64,000 bases of DNA from Acidobacteriota bacterium (GCA_031296115.1 JARLGI010000033.1:62001-126000); one strand, 5' to 3'; positions 28,526 through 39,819 are shown, counted from the first letter of the stretch. The notes: a model not told the origin generated them from the letters alone. Program-made: numbers and translations.

Positions 28526-28550
28526 GTCACACGTCACAGACACGTGTGAC
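28526..28550. promoter_or_regulatory. Perfect 9-bp inverted repeat ahead of hypC
   Basis: GTCACACGT (28526-28534) and ACGTGTGAC (28542-28550) flank a seven-base spacer. With no T-run it is not a classic terminator. It could be an operator for the hyp operon (TCACA/TGTGA half-sites resemble those of Crp-type regulators) or a stem closing dinB. Confidence 0.4.
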
Positions 28551-28585
28551 GCGCTCGCCTACCCTGAAGGTTGAGGAGGCAGCCC

Positions 28586-28843
28586 ATGTGCCTGGCGGTT
28601 CCAGGAAAGATCCTGAGCATACAAGGGGAAGATTTCGCGCGCACGGCGCGGGTCAGCTTTGGCGGGATTGTCAAGGAGGTCAGCCTGGCCTACGTTCCCG
28701 AAGCGGTGGAAAGCGACTGGGTGATTGTGCACGTCGGGTTCGCCATCAGCCTGCTGGATGAGGATGAGGCGTTGCGCACCTTCGAGATCCTCAAACAAAT
28801 GGGCGAGCTGGCCGACCTGGAGAAGCCGGCCGGAGAAGCATGA
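28586..28843 (+). CDS. hypC: Hydrogenase maturation chaperone HypC
   Basis: The 85-residue protein begins MCLAVPGKI. Cys2, exposed after Met removal, is the residue with which HypC binds the Fe(CN)2CO precursor and the hydrogenase large subunit. ATG at 28586 is required for this and follows GAGGAGG by a few bases, so the in-frame TTG at 28571 is rejected. The beta-barrel body ([36 protein letters not shown]) is complete. The stop overlaps the hypD start by four bases (ATGA), a coupled pair matching the HypC-HypD complex. Confidence 0.96.
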   Translation: MCLAVPGKILSIQGEDFARTARVSFGGIVKEVSLAYVPEAVESDWVIVHVGFAISLLDEDEALRTFEILKQMGELADLEKPAGEA

Positions 28844-29967
28844 AGTACGTCGACGAATATCGCGATGCCGCCGCGGCGCAGGAGTATGCCGCAGCGATTG
28901 TGCGGACGGTGACCCGCCCCTGGACCATCATGGAGATCTGCGGCGGGCAGACGCACACCATCGTGAAGTACGGCATTGACGAGTTGCTGCCGAAGGCGGT
29001 CACGCTGGTGCACGGGCCGGGATGTCCGGTGTGTGTCACGCCCGTTGAGTTGATCGACAAGGCGTGGCAGATTGCGGCGCGGCCCGACGTCATTTTTTGC
29101 TCGTTCGGCGATATGCTGCGCGTGCCCGGTACTACGGGCGATTTGTTCAGCGTGAAAGCCCGCGGCGGCGATGTGCGCATCGTTTATTCGCCCGTGGATG
29201 CTGTTGAGATTGCAAAGCAGAATCCGGCGAAGCAGGTGGTGTTCTTTGCGGTGGGATTTGAGACGACCGCTCCGGCGAACGCCATGTCGGTGTATCGGGC
29301 CAAGCAGATTGGCCTGAAGAACTACTCAGTCCTCGTTTCCCACGTTCTGGTGCCGCCGGCGATGGAAGCCATTCTGAACTCACCCACCAACCAGGTGCAG
29401 GGATTTCTGGCGGCCGGCCACGTCTGCACCGTTATGGGGTACGTGGAGTATTACCCGATCGCGGCTAAGTATCGTGTGCCCATCGTAGTCACCGGATTCG
29501 AGCCGCTGGACTTGCTGCACGGTATTTACATGTGCGTGTCGCAATTGGAGCAAGGGCGGGCGGAGGTCGAGAACCAGTATGCGCGCTCAGTCCGGCGGGA
29601 AGGAAACACGACTGCGCAGGACCTGATGGCGAAGGTGTTTTGCGTGGTGGACCGCAAGTGGCGCGGCCTGGGCGGTATTCCGCAAAGCGGTTTAGGATTG
29701 ACCGCACAGTATGCCGAATTCGACGCGGAGGCGCGCTTTGGCTTGTCGGCATACACGGCGGAGGAAGACGCCGAGTGTATCAGCGGCCTGATCATGCAGG
29801 GCGTTCGCAAGCCGGAAGAATGTTCCGCCTACGGTACGCGCTGCACGCCAGACCATCCGCTAGGCGCGCCGATGGTGTCCTCGGAAGGCGCGTGCGCAGC
29901 CTATTACCGTTATCGCCGCTTGCGAACCCATGCGCCTGTCGTCGCCGGAGGTTCCAGCCGTGGCTGA
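28840..29967 (+). CDS. hypD: Hydrogenase maturation protein HypD
   Basis: The 375-residue iron-sulfur protein is the scaffold on which the Fe(CN)2CO group of [NiFe]-hydrogenase is assembled. The conserved cysteine motifs are present: EICGGQTHT near residue 36, [11 protein letters not shown] near residue 67 and C-terminal cysteines around [16 protein letters not shown] that hold the [4Fe-4S] cluster. [14 protein letters not shown] is a further signature. It starts inside the hypC stop and ends inside the hypE start, so the three are read as one coupled unit. Confidence 0.97.
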   Translation: MKYVDEYRDAAAAQEYAAAIVRTVTRPWTIMEICGGQTHTIVKYGIDELLPKAVTLVHGPGCPVCVTPVELIDKAWQIAARPDVIFCSFGDMLRVPGTTGDLFSVKARGGDVRIVYSPVDAVEIAKQNPAKQVVFFAVGFETTAPANAMSVYRAKQIGLKNYSVLVSHVLVPPAMEAILNSPTNQVQGFLAAGHVCTVMGYVEYYPIAAKYRVPIVVTGFEPLDLLHGIYMCVSQLEQGRAEVENQYARSVRREGNTTAQDLMAKVFCVVDRKWRGLGGIPQSGLGLTAQYAEFDAEARFGLSAYTAEEDAECISGLIMQGVRKPEECSAYGTRCTPDHPLGAPMVSSEGACAAYYRYRRLRTHAPVVAGGSSRG

Positions 29968-31015
29968 CCTGAAGGACTTTCGCCTGGAATGCCCGCTACC
30001 GCTGAACGACAACGAGCGCGTGCAACTGGCGCACGGTGGCGGTGGACGGCGCATGCACGAGCTGCTGGAGAACCTGCTCCTGCCCAGCTTCGGCAACGAC
30101 ATGCTGCTCGAACGGCACGACGGCGCCACGCTCAACATCGCGGGCGCGAAGCTGGCCTTCACTACCGACTCTTACGTGGTCAGGCCATTGTTTTTTCCTG
30201 GCGGCGACATCGGCACGCTGGCCATCAACGGCACGGTGAATGACTTGGCGATGTGCGGCGCGCGGCCCCTGTATCTGAGTTCGGCGTTCATTCTGGAAGA
30301 AGGCATGCCGATGGAGACCCTGCGGCGGGTCGTGGAATCGATGCGGGTGTCGGCCCGGGCCGCCAAAGTTCAGCTCGTCACCGGCGACACCAAGGTCGTG
30401 GACAAGGGCAAGGGCGACGAAATCTTCATCAACACCGCCGGAATTGGCGTGGTCGCTCACGGGCTGACGATTTCGCCCCGCAGCGTGCGCTCGGGAGACG
30501 CGATTCTCCTCAGCGGAGACGTTGGCCGTCATGGCATCGCGATCATGGCCACGCGCGAGGGCCTGTCGTTCGAGAGCGCCATCGAATCGGACTGCGCGCC
30601 CCTGTGGGAGCCGGTGGCAGCGCTGTTGGCCGCGGGGGTTGAGATTCATTGCCTGCGCGATCTGACGCGTGGCGGATTGAGCAGCGGCTTGATCGAGATT
30701 GCCGAAACCGCCGGATTGCGCATGGCCATCGAAGAATCGCTGGTGCCGGTGCGCGAAGAAGTTATGGGAGCTTGCGAGATCCTGGGACTGGAACCGCTGT
30801 ACCTCGCCAACGAAGGGCGTTTTTTAGCTTTTGTCCCCCAGCGCGACGTCGAGCGTGGACTGGAAATCTTGCGGCGATTCGATGTGAGCCGGGGCGCGGC
30901 ATGTATCGGTGAGGTGCGGGTGCATCCGGCCGGGCTGGTCACGATGAAGAGCCGATTGGGCACCGAGCGCATTCTGGACATGCTGAGCGGGGAGCAGTTG
31001 CCACGAATCTGCTGA
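29960..31015 (+). CDS. hypE: Hydrogenase maturation protein HypE (carbamoyl dehydratase)
   Basis: The protein has 351 residues. HypE dehydrates a carbamoyl group on its C-terminal cysteine to make the cyanide ligand of the hydrogenase iron. The C-terminus PRIC supplies exactly that cysteine. Nucleotide-binding signatures of the PurM-like fold are visible ([56 protein letters not shown]). GTG at 29960 with GGAGG eight bases upstream is preferred over ATG at 29930, which would lie deep in hypD. HypF, which loads the carbamoyl group, is not in the window. Confidence 0.96.
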   Translation: MADLKDFRLECPLPLNDNERVQLAHGGGGRRMHELLENLLLPSFGNDMLLERHDGATLNIAGAKLAFTTDSYVVRPLFFPGGDIGTLAINGTVNDLAMCGARPLYLSSAFILEEGMPMETLRRVVESMRVSARAAKVQLVTGDTKVVDKGKGDEIFINTAGIGVVAHGLTISPRSVRSGDAILLSGDVGRHGIAIMATREGLSFESAIESDCAPLWEPVAALLAAGVEIHCLRDLTRGGLSSGLIEIAETAGLRMAIEESLVPVREEVMGACEILGLEPLYLANEGRFLAFVPQRDVERGLEILRRFDVSRGAACIGEVRVHPAGLVTMKSRLGTERILDMLSGEQLPRIC

Positions 31016-31043
31016 AACGATGTGCCTTGAAGCCTACCCCCCA

Positions 31044-31059
31044 TCACGCTGCAGCGTGA
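31044..31059. promoter_or_regulatory. 16-bp perfect palindrome between hypE and the endopeptidase gene
   Basis: TCACGCTGCAGCGTGA is self-complementary and lies 28 bases after hypE. It could be a protein-binding site or a short RNA hairpin. There is no T-run. Confidence 0.4.
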
Positions 31060-31169
31060 GGTATCTCACATCCAAAGTGACGGGTGAGGGTCTATCCATG
31101 GTAAGTCGAAGAAAATCCGTTTCTGGTCGAACCAACGACGTTGGAAGCAAACGAGCCCAAGGGGAAAAA

Positions 31170-31655
31170 GTGTCTGAGATTCTGATTGTTGGCTACGGAA
31201 ACCTGTTGCGTGGAGATGACGCCATCGGCTGTCATGCCGCGCATGCCCTGGAAGAGACCTTCCGTGGTGATCCTGAGGTGGAGGTCATCGCCTCCCAGCA
31301 ACTCACCCCGGAGATGGCGGACGACGTCGCGCGGTGCGGATTTGTGGTGTTCCTGGACGCTGCCGAAGGAGGCCCTGCGGGGACGATCCGGCGGGCGGCG
31401 GTTTTTCCTGAGCCGGGGCCGGGCGGTTTCAGCCACAACCTCACGGCTTCGGCGCTGCTGTCGGCCGCCGCGCAACTGTACGGAGATGCGCCGCCGGCGA
31501 TGATTATCAGCATGACGGGTGGGTCCTTTGAGCTGGGCAATTATCTTTCCCCCGAAGTTCGGCAACACCTGCCGGAGATGGTTCGGCAGGCGAACGAAGC
31601 CGTGGAGAATCATCGCAGCGGCACCAGAAGTGAAAGGCTGGTACGAACGAGATAA
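31170..31655 (+). CDS. [NiFe]-hydrogenase maturation endopeptidase (HyaD/HybD family)
   Basis: The protein has 161 residues when started at GTG 31170, which has a GGGG box upstream and directly precedes the conserved SEILIVGYGNLLRGDDAIG. An ATG at 31098 would add 24 unconserved residues. The Glu/Asp/His nickel-sensing residues of these proteases correspond to GDDAIG, VVFLDAAEGGPAG and the GGFSHNLTASALL histidine. The enzyme removes the C-terminal peptide of the hydrogenase large subunit after nickel insertion. That large subunit must lie elsewhere in the genome. The gene lies about 155 bases after hypE and overlaps the region coding the N-terminal part of HypA. Confidence 0.88.
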   Translation: MSEILIVGYGNLLRGDDAIGCHAAHALEETFRGDPEVEVIASQQLTPEMADDVARCGFVVFLDAAEGGPAGTIRRAAVFPEPGPGGFSHNLTASALLSAAAQLYGDAPPAMIISMTGGSFELGNYLSPEVRQHLPEMVRQANEAVENHRSGTRSERLVRTR

Positions 31656-31678
31656 CCATTGCCGAAGAGGTTTACCGG

Positions 31679-32011
31679 GTGGCGCGCGCCTATGCCGACG
31701 AGCACGGGGCGGCACGCCTCGAGGCAGTGAAGGTTGCGATAGGCGAACTGCTGGGAGCAAGCCCTGAGTTGGTGCGCTCAGGGTGGGACTTTGTGGTGCG
31801 GGACAGTATCGACGAAGGAGTTCCGATCGAAGTGGAACTGAGGCCTGTGCACCAGATTTGCCCGACCTGTGCGAAAGTGCCGTTACGGATACAGCAGGTT
31901 CTCCCGCGCTATTGTTCGCAGTGCAACGCGTTGCTGCGTACCAGCGGGGGCAACGAGTTGGCTGTGCTGCAGATTAAGTTCGAAGCAGAAGGCCCCGAAA
32001 CGCCGGCATGA
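31679..32011 (+). CDS. hypA: Nickel chaperone HypA with an abnormal N-terminus
   Basis: The zinc-ribbon CxxC pairs (CPTCAKVPLR and YCSQC) and helical region (VARAYADEHGAARLEAVKV) identify HypA, which delivers nickel to the hydrogenase large subunit. The first standard start in frame is GTG at 31679 (110 residues). Homology begins earlier, however: the frame is open from 31634 and reads TNEITIAEEVYR where HypA proteins have MHEMSIAEEVYR. The expected ATG is ACG (31643) and the nickel-binding His2 codon is AAC, encoding Asn. The gene may use a rare start, may be impaired, or may contain sequencing errors. It is last in the hyp cluster. Confidence 0.85.
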   Translation: MARAYADEHGAARLEAVKVAIGELLGASPELVRSGWDFVVRDSIDEGVPIEVELRPVHQICPTCAKVPLRIQQVLPRYCSQCNALLRTSGGNELAVLQIKFEAEGPETPA

Positions 32012-32034
32012 ATGGCCACCATTAGCCGCGAGCG

Positions 32035-32748
32035 CTAAGCGCCGACGAGCTTCTCGAGGATTGGCTTGTTGCGGATGGTCAGCGTGGATCCCTTGAGCAC
32101 CGCGATCTGCCGCTTGCGGAAGTCGGCCAGTACGCGGGTGACGGTCTCGCGGGAAGTGCCGATAATCTGCGCGATCTCCTCATGCGTGAGGGCCAGTTTT
32201 ACCTTGGGCTCGCGCTGATCCGGACTGGCGGCTGTCCATTCCAGGAGCAAACGCGCGAGACGTTCTGGTGCGGAATGCGATAAGCCCAGGCTGCGGATCT
32301 GCTGATACGCCGTCTGGCAATCCTTGCTGAGGTGCTGCGCTGCTTTCAAGCACGCATCGCCGTGCTTCTGGAGGAAGTTCAGGAAATCCTCGCGTTTCAC
32401 GAAATTGAGCTGGCAGGGCTGGCCGGTTTCGGCAGTGATCTCGTAGGGCGTGCCGGACACCGTGGCATGCATCCCGAGGACCTCGCCCGGCTGGGCGATT
32501 TTTAGAATCAGGGTCTTGCCCTCGGCCGAGGTAGTGGAGAGCTTTACCCGGCCTTTGCACAACATATAGATTCCGCGGGGCGACTGACCTTCCACGAAAA
32601 GCACCGCACCGGCAGGATAGGAGGCAGTGTACTTAATCCGATCAAAGGCTTCGAGGGTCGCTTTGGGAAGCGAGCAGAAAAAGCTGTCGCTGCGCAGTTT
32701 GCAGATGACACAATTCTCTACCAGCTCAAAGCCGTATGGTGCCCCCAC
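32035..32748 (-). CDS. FNR-type oxygen-responsive transcription regulator
   Basis: The protein has about 237 residues from GTG 32748, which follows GGAGGAG. The N-terminal cysteines C13, C16 and C25 (ENCVICKLRSDSFFCS) plus C112 (QPCQLNF) correspond to the four [4Fe-4S] ligands of FNR. The cyclic-nucleotide-binding-like domain (AGAVLFVEGQSPRGIYML) and the winged helix (THEEIAQIIGTSRETVTRVL) follow, with the E-x3-R recognition pattern. It would switch gene expression when oxygen is scarce. It faces the hyp operon, which is the kind of target such regulators control. A TGTTAACA palindrome lies just upstream (32774-32781). Confidence 0.88.
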   Translation of the reverse strand: MGAPYGFELVENCVICKLRSDSFFCSLPKATLEAFDRIKYTASYPAGAVLFVEGQSPRGIYMLCKGRVKLSTTSAEGKTLILKIAQPGEVLGMHATVSGTPYEITAETGQPCQLNFVKREDFLNFLQKHGDACLKAAQHLSKDCQTAYQQIRSLGLSHSAPERLARLLLEWTAASPDQREPKVKLALTHEEIAQIIGTSRETVTRVLADFRKRQIAVLKGSTLTIRNKPILEKLVGA

Positions 32749-33438
32749 GTTCTCCTCCGGTGGTTGTACTAACAATGTTAACACTTTGCGACAGCCCGAA
32801 AGCAACTATTCCTGTACCACGAAGGATGCAGGACGGCCGTCCCCGCAGAACCGGCTCCAGGCGCAAATCCGGGAGTTGGCCTGGCCGGGAAGGGCCGCTG
32901 AATAAGCGGTTGTTGCGCGATTCTGCAACTTTGGGGCGGACTTTCGGCTGGAAATCGGCGACCCAACGTGTGGTGACCAACGTCACAGGGAGGGGTATCG
33001 CAAGTCACAGACCCAGGGCCATCGGGCGAAGGAGAATCTCGCCCACAACGGCTCAAAAAGGCGAGAGGCGAAGGTCGCAGAGCTTCAGCCTGTCGGGCCT
33101 GAGCGGCGAACCCAAGTTCACGCTCAGGAGGCCGGAATGCTAGTTCCGGCCTGCGGCGACGCACCATCAGGATGCAAGCATCTTGACCACTCTCCTCTAC
33201 CCCATGTCGCCTCTCGCCCATGGTTTCTTGGCTCGGCCTGTTCCGCCCAGACCAGGCAGCAGTGGTGCGGCACGAGTTTGAGTGGGAGGTCGAGTTTGCG
33301 ATGGCGAGTGTATCCCGGGACAGCGGCGCATACCTCGCACTAATCCCGCCCTGAGGTTGTTCGACGCTTGCAGTTCTTATTGCTCATATGAGGGCGCAAT
33401 GGTAACGTTCTTTGCACCGCAGGAAGGGAGAAAGTGAG
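32749..33438. other. Gene-free stretch with stem-loops upstream of the OFA transporter gene
   Basis: No protein-coding frame here is convincing. A strong hairpin GGCCGGAA/TTCCGGCC lies at 33130-33151, preceded by about 120 bases rich in complementary GC blocks (about 33000-33130). This could be a structured leader or small RNA, but no riboswitch class could be matched. GGGAG precedes the transporter ATG. Confidence 0.4.
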
Positions 33439-34692
33439 ATGGCCACAGGAACAATAGCAAACGATAATTCGATTGAGATTGGAAGCACGCATTTGAACCG
33501 CTGGTGGCGCGTCGTCGGCGGTCTCTCTATGAACCTTGCCTTGGGTAGCTTGTATGCCTGGAGCATATTTGTTGCCCCTTTGGAAAAAGAATTCGGATGG
33601 AAGCGGGCACAGACCTCCACCGTATTCGGTATCGCGGTTGTGGTATTCGCCCTGACCTTCATTGTCGCCGGCCGGCTGCAGGACAAGTTCGGGCCGTTCT
33701 GGATTTCGGTGACCGGCGGCGTGCTCGTCAGCCTCGGCTTTTTCTTATGCGCGTACACAACCAGCCTGACTTACCTGTACATTTGCTTCGGCATCATTGG
33801 AGGCCTGGGCAATGGCTTCGGCTACGCCACGCCCATCCCAGTAATGGCCAAATGGTTCCCCGATAAGCGCGGCTTGGCGGTGGGACTGGCCGTGGCCGGC
33901 TACGGCGCCGGCTCCGCCATCTTCGGACCGTGGGCCAACCTGAAGCTCATCCCTGCTTATGGCGTGCACACCACCTTCCAGATCCTTGGGGTGATCTTCC
34001 TGGTGATGACGCTGTTCGGCGCCTTCCTGCTGAAGAACCCGCCGAAGGGCTATAAACCCGAGGGCTGGACGCCGACTCCGGCTTCGAAATCGGCCGCTAC
34101 GACCTACGATTTCACCCCTGGCGAAGTCCTGCGCACGCCGGCGTTCTACTTCATGTGGGTCGCCTACTGGCTGGGCACACTGGCGGGTCTGATGGTCATC
34201 AGCCAGCTTGTACCTTTTGCCAAGAGCGTGGGCATTCCTGGCGCCGTGGCGGCCAGCATGGGCCTGGTGGCCGGCGCCATAGGCAACGCTTCCGGCCGCA
34301 TTTTGTCCGGCTGGATGTCGGACGCCATAGGACGCTTGAACGTCTTGCGTTTGATGATTGGCATCTCCATGCTCGCTATGCCGTTGCTCTATCTGGTCGG
34401 CAACAACCTGACCCTGCTGTATGTCATGGTGTTCATTGTGTACTGGTGCTACGGCACGCAGTTGTCGGTCAATGGCGCCGCCACTGCCGACTTCTGGGGT
34501 ACCAAGAACGCCGGCATTAACTACGGCATGCTATTTACCGCCTGGGGATTGGCAGGATACACAGGCGCCAAACTTGGCGGCATGATGTACGACAAGTACC
34601 ACAACTATCAGATGGCCTTCTACACCGCCGGTGTACTGGCGGCAGTAGCGCTGTTGTCTGAGTTCATGGCTCGCCGTCCTAAGCATGTATAG
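33439..34692 (+). CDS. OFA-family MFS transporter (oxalate/formate-antiporter-like)
   Basis: The 417-residue protein has twelve probable membrane segments. Features of the OFA family include NRWWRVVGGLSMNLALGSLYAWS, EKEFGWKRAQTS, the GLGNGFGYATPIPVMAKWFPDKRG stretch in two parts, and YWCYGTQLSVNG. Members exchange or import small carboxylates such as oxalate, formate, pyruvate or lactate. ATG at 33439 follows GGGAG. A strong terminator follows, so it is its own transcript, yet it opens a cluster of acyl-CoA synthetases and an acetate-type symporter, suggesting carboxylate uptake. Confidence 0.9.
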   Translation: MATGTIANDNSIEIGSTHLNRWWRVVGGLSMNLALGSLYAWSIFVAPLEKEFGWKRAQTSTVFGIAVVVFALTFIVAGRLQDKFGPFWISVTGGVLVSLGFFLCAYTTSLTYLYICFGIIGGLGNGFGYATPIPVMAKWFPDKRGLAVGLAVAGYGAGSAIFGPWANLKLIPAYGVHTTFQILGVIFLVMTLFGAFLLKNPPKGYKPEGWTPTPASKSAATTYDFTPGEVLRTPAFYFMWVAYWLGTLAGLMVISQLVPFAKSVGIPGAVAASMGLVAGAIGNASGRILSGWMSDAIGRLNVLRLMIGISMLAMPLLYLVGNNLTLLYVMVFIVYWCYGTQLSVNGAATADFWGTKNAGINYGMLFTAWGLAGYTGAKLGGMMYDKYHNYQMAFYTAGVLAAVALLSEFMARRPKHV

Positions 34693-34698
34693 GGTCGT

Positions 34699-34733
34699 GG
34701 CCGGACGGCACAAACCGTCCGGCCAAATTTTTT
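34699..34733 (+). terminator. Strong intrinsic terminator of the OFA transporter gene
   Basis: GGCCGGACGG (34699-34708) pairs perfectly with CCGTCCGGCC (34715-34724), followed by AAATTTTTTC. Confidence 0.92.
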
Positions 34734-34758
34734 CGGTGGGTTGGCAAGGAGTTTTTCC

Positions 34759-36777
<2,019 letters not shown>

Positions 36778-37000
36778 AGCAGGCAGTCATGAAGTTTTCG
36801 GCCCGCTACAATGGCGGGCCGGGTCATGTGAGGCTCTACCTGTAAGGCTCCAGGACGAGGAAAGGTGTTGTAGTAACGTACAGAATGTTCCACCGTATGG
36901 GCTTGAACGGAGCGAGGGCGAGCTCCGTCAACTTAGGAAACACTGGCGAAGAACCGCCGGGGTTGCATCACAAATTCAGAAACCTTAAGGAGTGATTGAT

Positions 37001-39115
37001 ATGGCTCGAACTCTTCCGAAACAGAATGCGGTGGTCGAAACCAGCGCGGCTCAGATCGCCGTCCATTGGCGGGAGGAAGAATACTATTATCCTTCCGCGA
37101 AATTTGTCGGCCAGTCAAATCTGAGCGATCCCGACATCAACGAACGCTTCAGCGAGAAAAATTTCCCGGAATGTTTCCGCGAATACGCCGATCTCTTGAG
37201 CTGGGACAAGTACTGGGACACCACGCTCGACACCAGCGATCCGCCGTTCTGGAAGTGGTTCGTGGGCGGCAAGATCAACGCCTCGTACAACTGCGTGGAC
37301 CGGCACCTCGACAAGTACAAGAACAAAGCGGCCATCATCTTTGTTCCGGAACCGGAATCCGAGGCGCCTGTCTCTCTCACCTACCGCGAACTCTATGTGA
37401 GAGTGAATGAATTCGCGGCGCTGCTGCGCGATTTCTGTGGTCTGAAGAGCGGAGATCGCGTCACCATTCATATGCCGATGATCCCCGAGTTGCCGGTTAC
37501 AATGCTGGCGTGTGCTCGCCTGGGGGTGATTCACTCGGTTGTGTTTGGTGGCTTCAGCGGCGAGGCTTGCGGCCTGCGCGCCGCCGATTCAGGCAGCAAG
37601 GTCCTGATCACCATGGATGGCTACTATCGCAACGGCAAGCTGCTCGACCACAAAGCGGCCGCCGACATAGCGATAGAAACCGCCAAGCAGGCGGGTACGG
37701 TCGTGGAGAAGGCCCTGTTCTGGAGGCGTCACGCCGACCAGAATGCGTCCACTTCCCCATTTGTGGAAGGGCGCGATTTCTGGGTGGACGAGATTCTCCC
37801 GCGCTATTCGGGTGAAATCGTACCTCCGGTTCCCATGGATGCGGAGGCGCCGCTGTTTCTTATGTACACCAGCGGTAGCACTGGAAAACCCAAGGGCTGT
37901 CAACACCGCACCGGCGGCTACCTCGCTTATGTGACAGGCTGCTCCAAGTACATCCAGGACATCCACCCTGAAGACGTGTACTGGTGCATGGCGGACATCG
38001 GCTGGATTACCGGTCACTCATTTATTGTCTATGGACCTTTGGCGTTAGCCGCCACCAGCGTCATCTACGAAGGTGTGCCCACCTATCCCGACGCCGGCAG
38101 AGTATGGAGAATCGCCGAGCGCCTGGATGTCAACATCTTCCACACCTCGCCGACGGCCATTCGCATGTTGCGCAAGTCCGGTCACGACGAACCCACCAAG
38201 TACAACTACCATTTCAAGCACATGACCACGGTCGGAGAACCTATTGAGCCCGAGGTTTGGCGCTGGTATTACGAAACGGTGGGCAAAGGTGAGGCCGTAA
38301 TTGTCGACACCTGGTGGCAAACCGAAAACGGAGGGTTCCTGTGCACCACCAAGCCGGCGCTGGATCCCATGAAGCCGGGAAGCGCGGGGCCGGGTATGCC
38401 GGGTATCTACCCCACGATCCTCGACGAAATGGGAGAGGAAGTGCACGCCGGTTCGGGGAAGGCAGGGAACATCTGCATTCGCAATCCCTGGCCGGGGATC
38501 ATGCAAACCATTTGGGGTGATCGCGATCGCTTCGTCACCCAGTACTACGCTAAGTACTGCAAGGACACCAACAGCAAGAACTGGCAGGACTGGCCCTATT
38601 TTGCCGCGGACGGAGCTGTGCAGGCCGTGGACGGGTATTTCCGCATCCTGGGACGCGTGGATGACGTCATCAACGTGGCCGGCCACCGCCTGGGTACCAA
38701 GGAAATCGAGTCTGCGTGCCTGACGGTTCCCGAGGTGGCGGAAGCGGCCGTGGTGCCGGTGGTGGATGAAATCAAAGGCCGCGTGCCCGAGGTCTATATC
38801 GTCCTGCAGCCTGATATCCTGCCGCCTCAGCATCAGGAGATTTTAGCCAAGGTCAATCACGTCATTGAAACCATGATTGGCAAGATTGCCCGACCGCGAA
38901 GGATCCTCATTGTTCCGGATATGCCAAAAACACGGTCCGGCAAACTCATGCGGCGCATTCTGGCGGCCCTCTCCAATAACATGAACACCGGAGATATCAC
39001 CACCCTGGCCAATCCTGACGTGGTGGAATCGGTCCGGGTAATGGTCCAGGGCAAAGAGGTGGTAGCGCTGACCGATGGACCGGAAGACCTGAAGGCATTT
39101 GGATCAGTGGATTAG
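37001..39115 (+). CDS. Acetate-CoA ligase-like enzyme (AMP-forming)
   Basis: The 704-residue enzyme has the N-terminal ACS domain (FREYADLLSWDKYWDTTLD, WFVGGKINASYNCVDRHLD), P-loop TSGSTGKPKGCQHRTGG, the acetyl-site segment IVDTWWQTENGGFL, GRVDDVINVAGHRLGTKEIE and the catalytic lysine in MPKTRSGKLMRR. It would convert acetate (or propionate), ATP and CoA to acyl-CoA, AMP and PPi. It is about 50 residues longer than E. coli Acs, mostly in the region around residues 500-530 (YCKDTNSKNWQDWPYFAAD). The start ATG at 37001 follows AAGGAG. A relic of a third synthetase lies directly downstream. Confidence 0.92.
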   Translation: MARTLPKQNAVVETSAAQIAVHWREEEYYYPSAKFVGQSNLSDPDINERFSEKNFPECFREYADLLSWDKYWDTTLDTSDPPFWKWFVGGKINASYNCVDRHLDKYKNKAAIIFVPEPESEAPVSLTYRELYVRVNEFAALLRDFCGLKSGDRVTIHMPMIPELPVTMLACARLGVIHSVVFGGFSGEACGLRAADSGSKVLITMDGYYRNGKLLDHKAAADIAIETAKQAGTVVEKALFWRRHADQNASTSPFVEGRDFWVDEILPRYSGEIVPPVPMDAEAPLFLMYTSGSTGKPKGCQHRTGGYLAYVTGCSKYIQDIHPEDVYWCMADIGWITGHSFIVYGPLALAATSVIYEGVPTYPDAGRVWRIAERLDVNIFHTSPTAIRMLRKSGHDEPTKYNYHFKHMTTVGEPIEPEVWRWYYETVGKGEAVIVDTWWQTENGGFLCTTKPALDPMKPGSAGPGMPGIYPTILDEMGEEVHAGSGKAGNICIRNPWPGIMQTIWGDRDRFVTQYYAKYCKDTNSKNWQDWPYFAADGAVQAVDGYFRILGRVDDVINVAGHRLGTKEIESACLTVPEVAEAAVVPVVDEIKGRVPEVYIVLQPDILPPQHQEILAKVNHVIETMIGKIARPRRILIVPDMPKTRSGKLMRRILAALSNNMNTGDITTLANPDVVESVRVMVQGKEVVALTDGPEDLKAFGSVD

Positions 39116-39147
39116 GGCTGACCTCAGAGGCAAGCCTCGTGGAAATT

Positions 39148-39272
39148 GGCTATCTCCGGCAGAATCATGCGGCACTTGGCGTGAGCTGGCCTCTAGCGGC
39201 GAAGTCAAGGGCGACATCACCACCCAGGAGGATCTGGGCGTGATTGCACGGCTCCAACAGGAAGAACAGTAG
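39148..39272 (+). pseudogene. C-terminal relic of a further acetyl-CoA synthetase
   Basis: Starting 33 bases after the previous stop, the DNA encodes ISGRIMRHL, then after one extra base near 39178 RELASSGEVKGDITTQEDL and GVIARLQQEEQ with a stop at 39272. This is the ACS C-terminal tail (SGKIMRRLLREIAASGE, DTTTLED). Only about 40 codons survive, with a frameshift. Confidence 0.65.
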
Positions 39273-39429
39273 CGGTTTGGAGGCGTTAACCAAACGAGGT
39301 GCCTAAAGAGTTGTTATGACGAGCGAAGCGAGGCATCTGCTGTTGGCGGGTAATCGAGAAAAGCAGATGCCTCGGTCTCCACCCCAGCGAGTGCAAATGC
39401 GGCACCCACCGAGGAGCCGGCTTCTGTGA

Positions 39430-39819
39430 CGAGGCCGGTATGCCGAGCTTGGTGATGACGGGCGGCTCAGGTCTTTCCTCGATGGGCCCGGCTGTGGTGC
39501 GATTGGCGAGGGTGGCATTCAGCTCGGTCCCGAATCAGCATGGCAAATCCCGTCCAGCAGAGCCATACCATTAATGCAACCGCAGCCCCAATCGTGCCTA
39601 CGTCCGCTTAAAATTGGCGAAGCTCCGGAAGTAGGTGTCGAGCAGGTACGGCAAGCCACCCCAGCAGCCGACGGCCAGCATTGCTGCGGGAAGAGTTTCG
39701 CATGGGCCTGCGGCCCACCCATAAGGAATGGAGTCGCCCAGAAGCTGCTTCACGATGGGCGCCAGCCAATACAGTGCTTCCACCGCCAGTCGCGAGAACG
39801 GAACTCCCATGGCAGACAC
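39430..39819 (-). pseudogene. C-terminal relic of a YihY/BrkB-family membrane protein
   Basis: On the minus strand one frame gives ALYWLAPIVKQLLGDS, WAAGPCETLPAAMLAVGCWG and LLDTYFRSFANFKRT, then stops at 39598. A second frame continues with VGTIGAAVALMVWLCWTGFAML, and a third with GTELNATLANRTTAG. In order these match the last two membrane segments of YihY/BrkB proteins (WVTPGA, YGSLGAVIVLMLW, LIGAELNA). At least two frameshifts are needed, and the N-terminal two thirds are missing where the DUF485 gene begins on the other strand. Boundaries are approximate. Confidence 0.6.
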
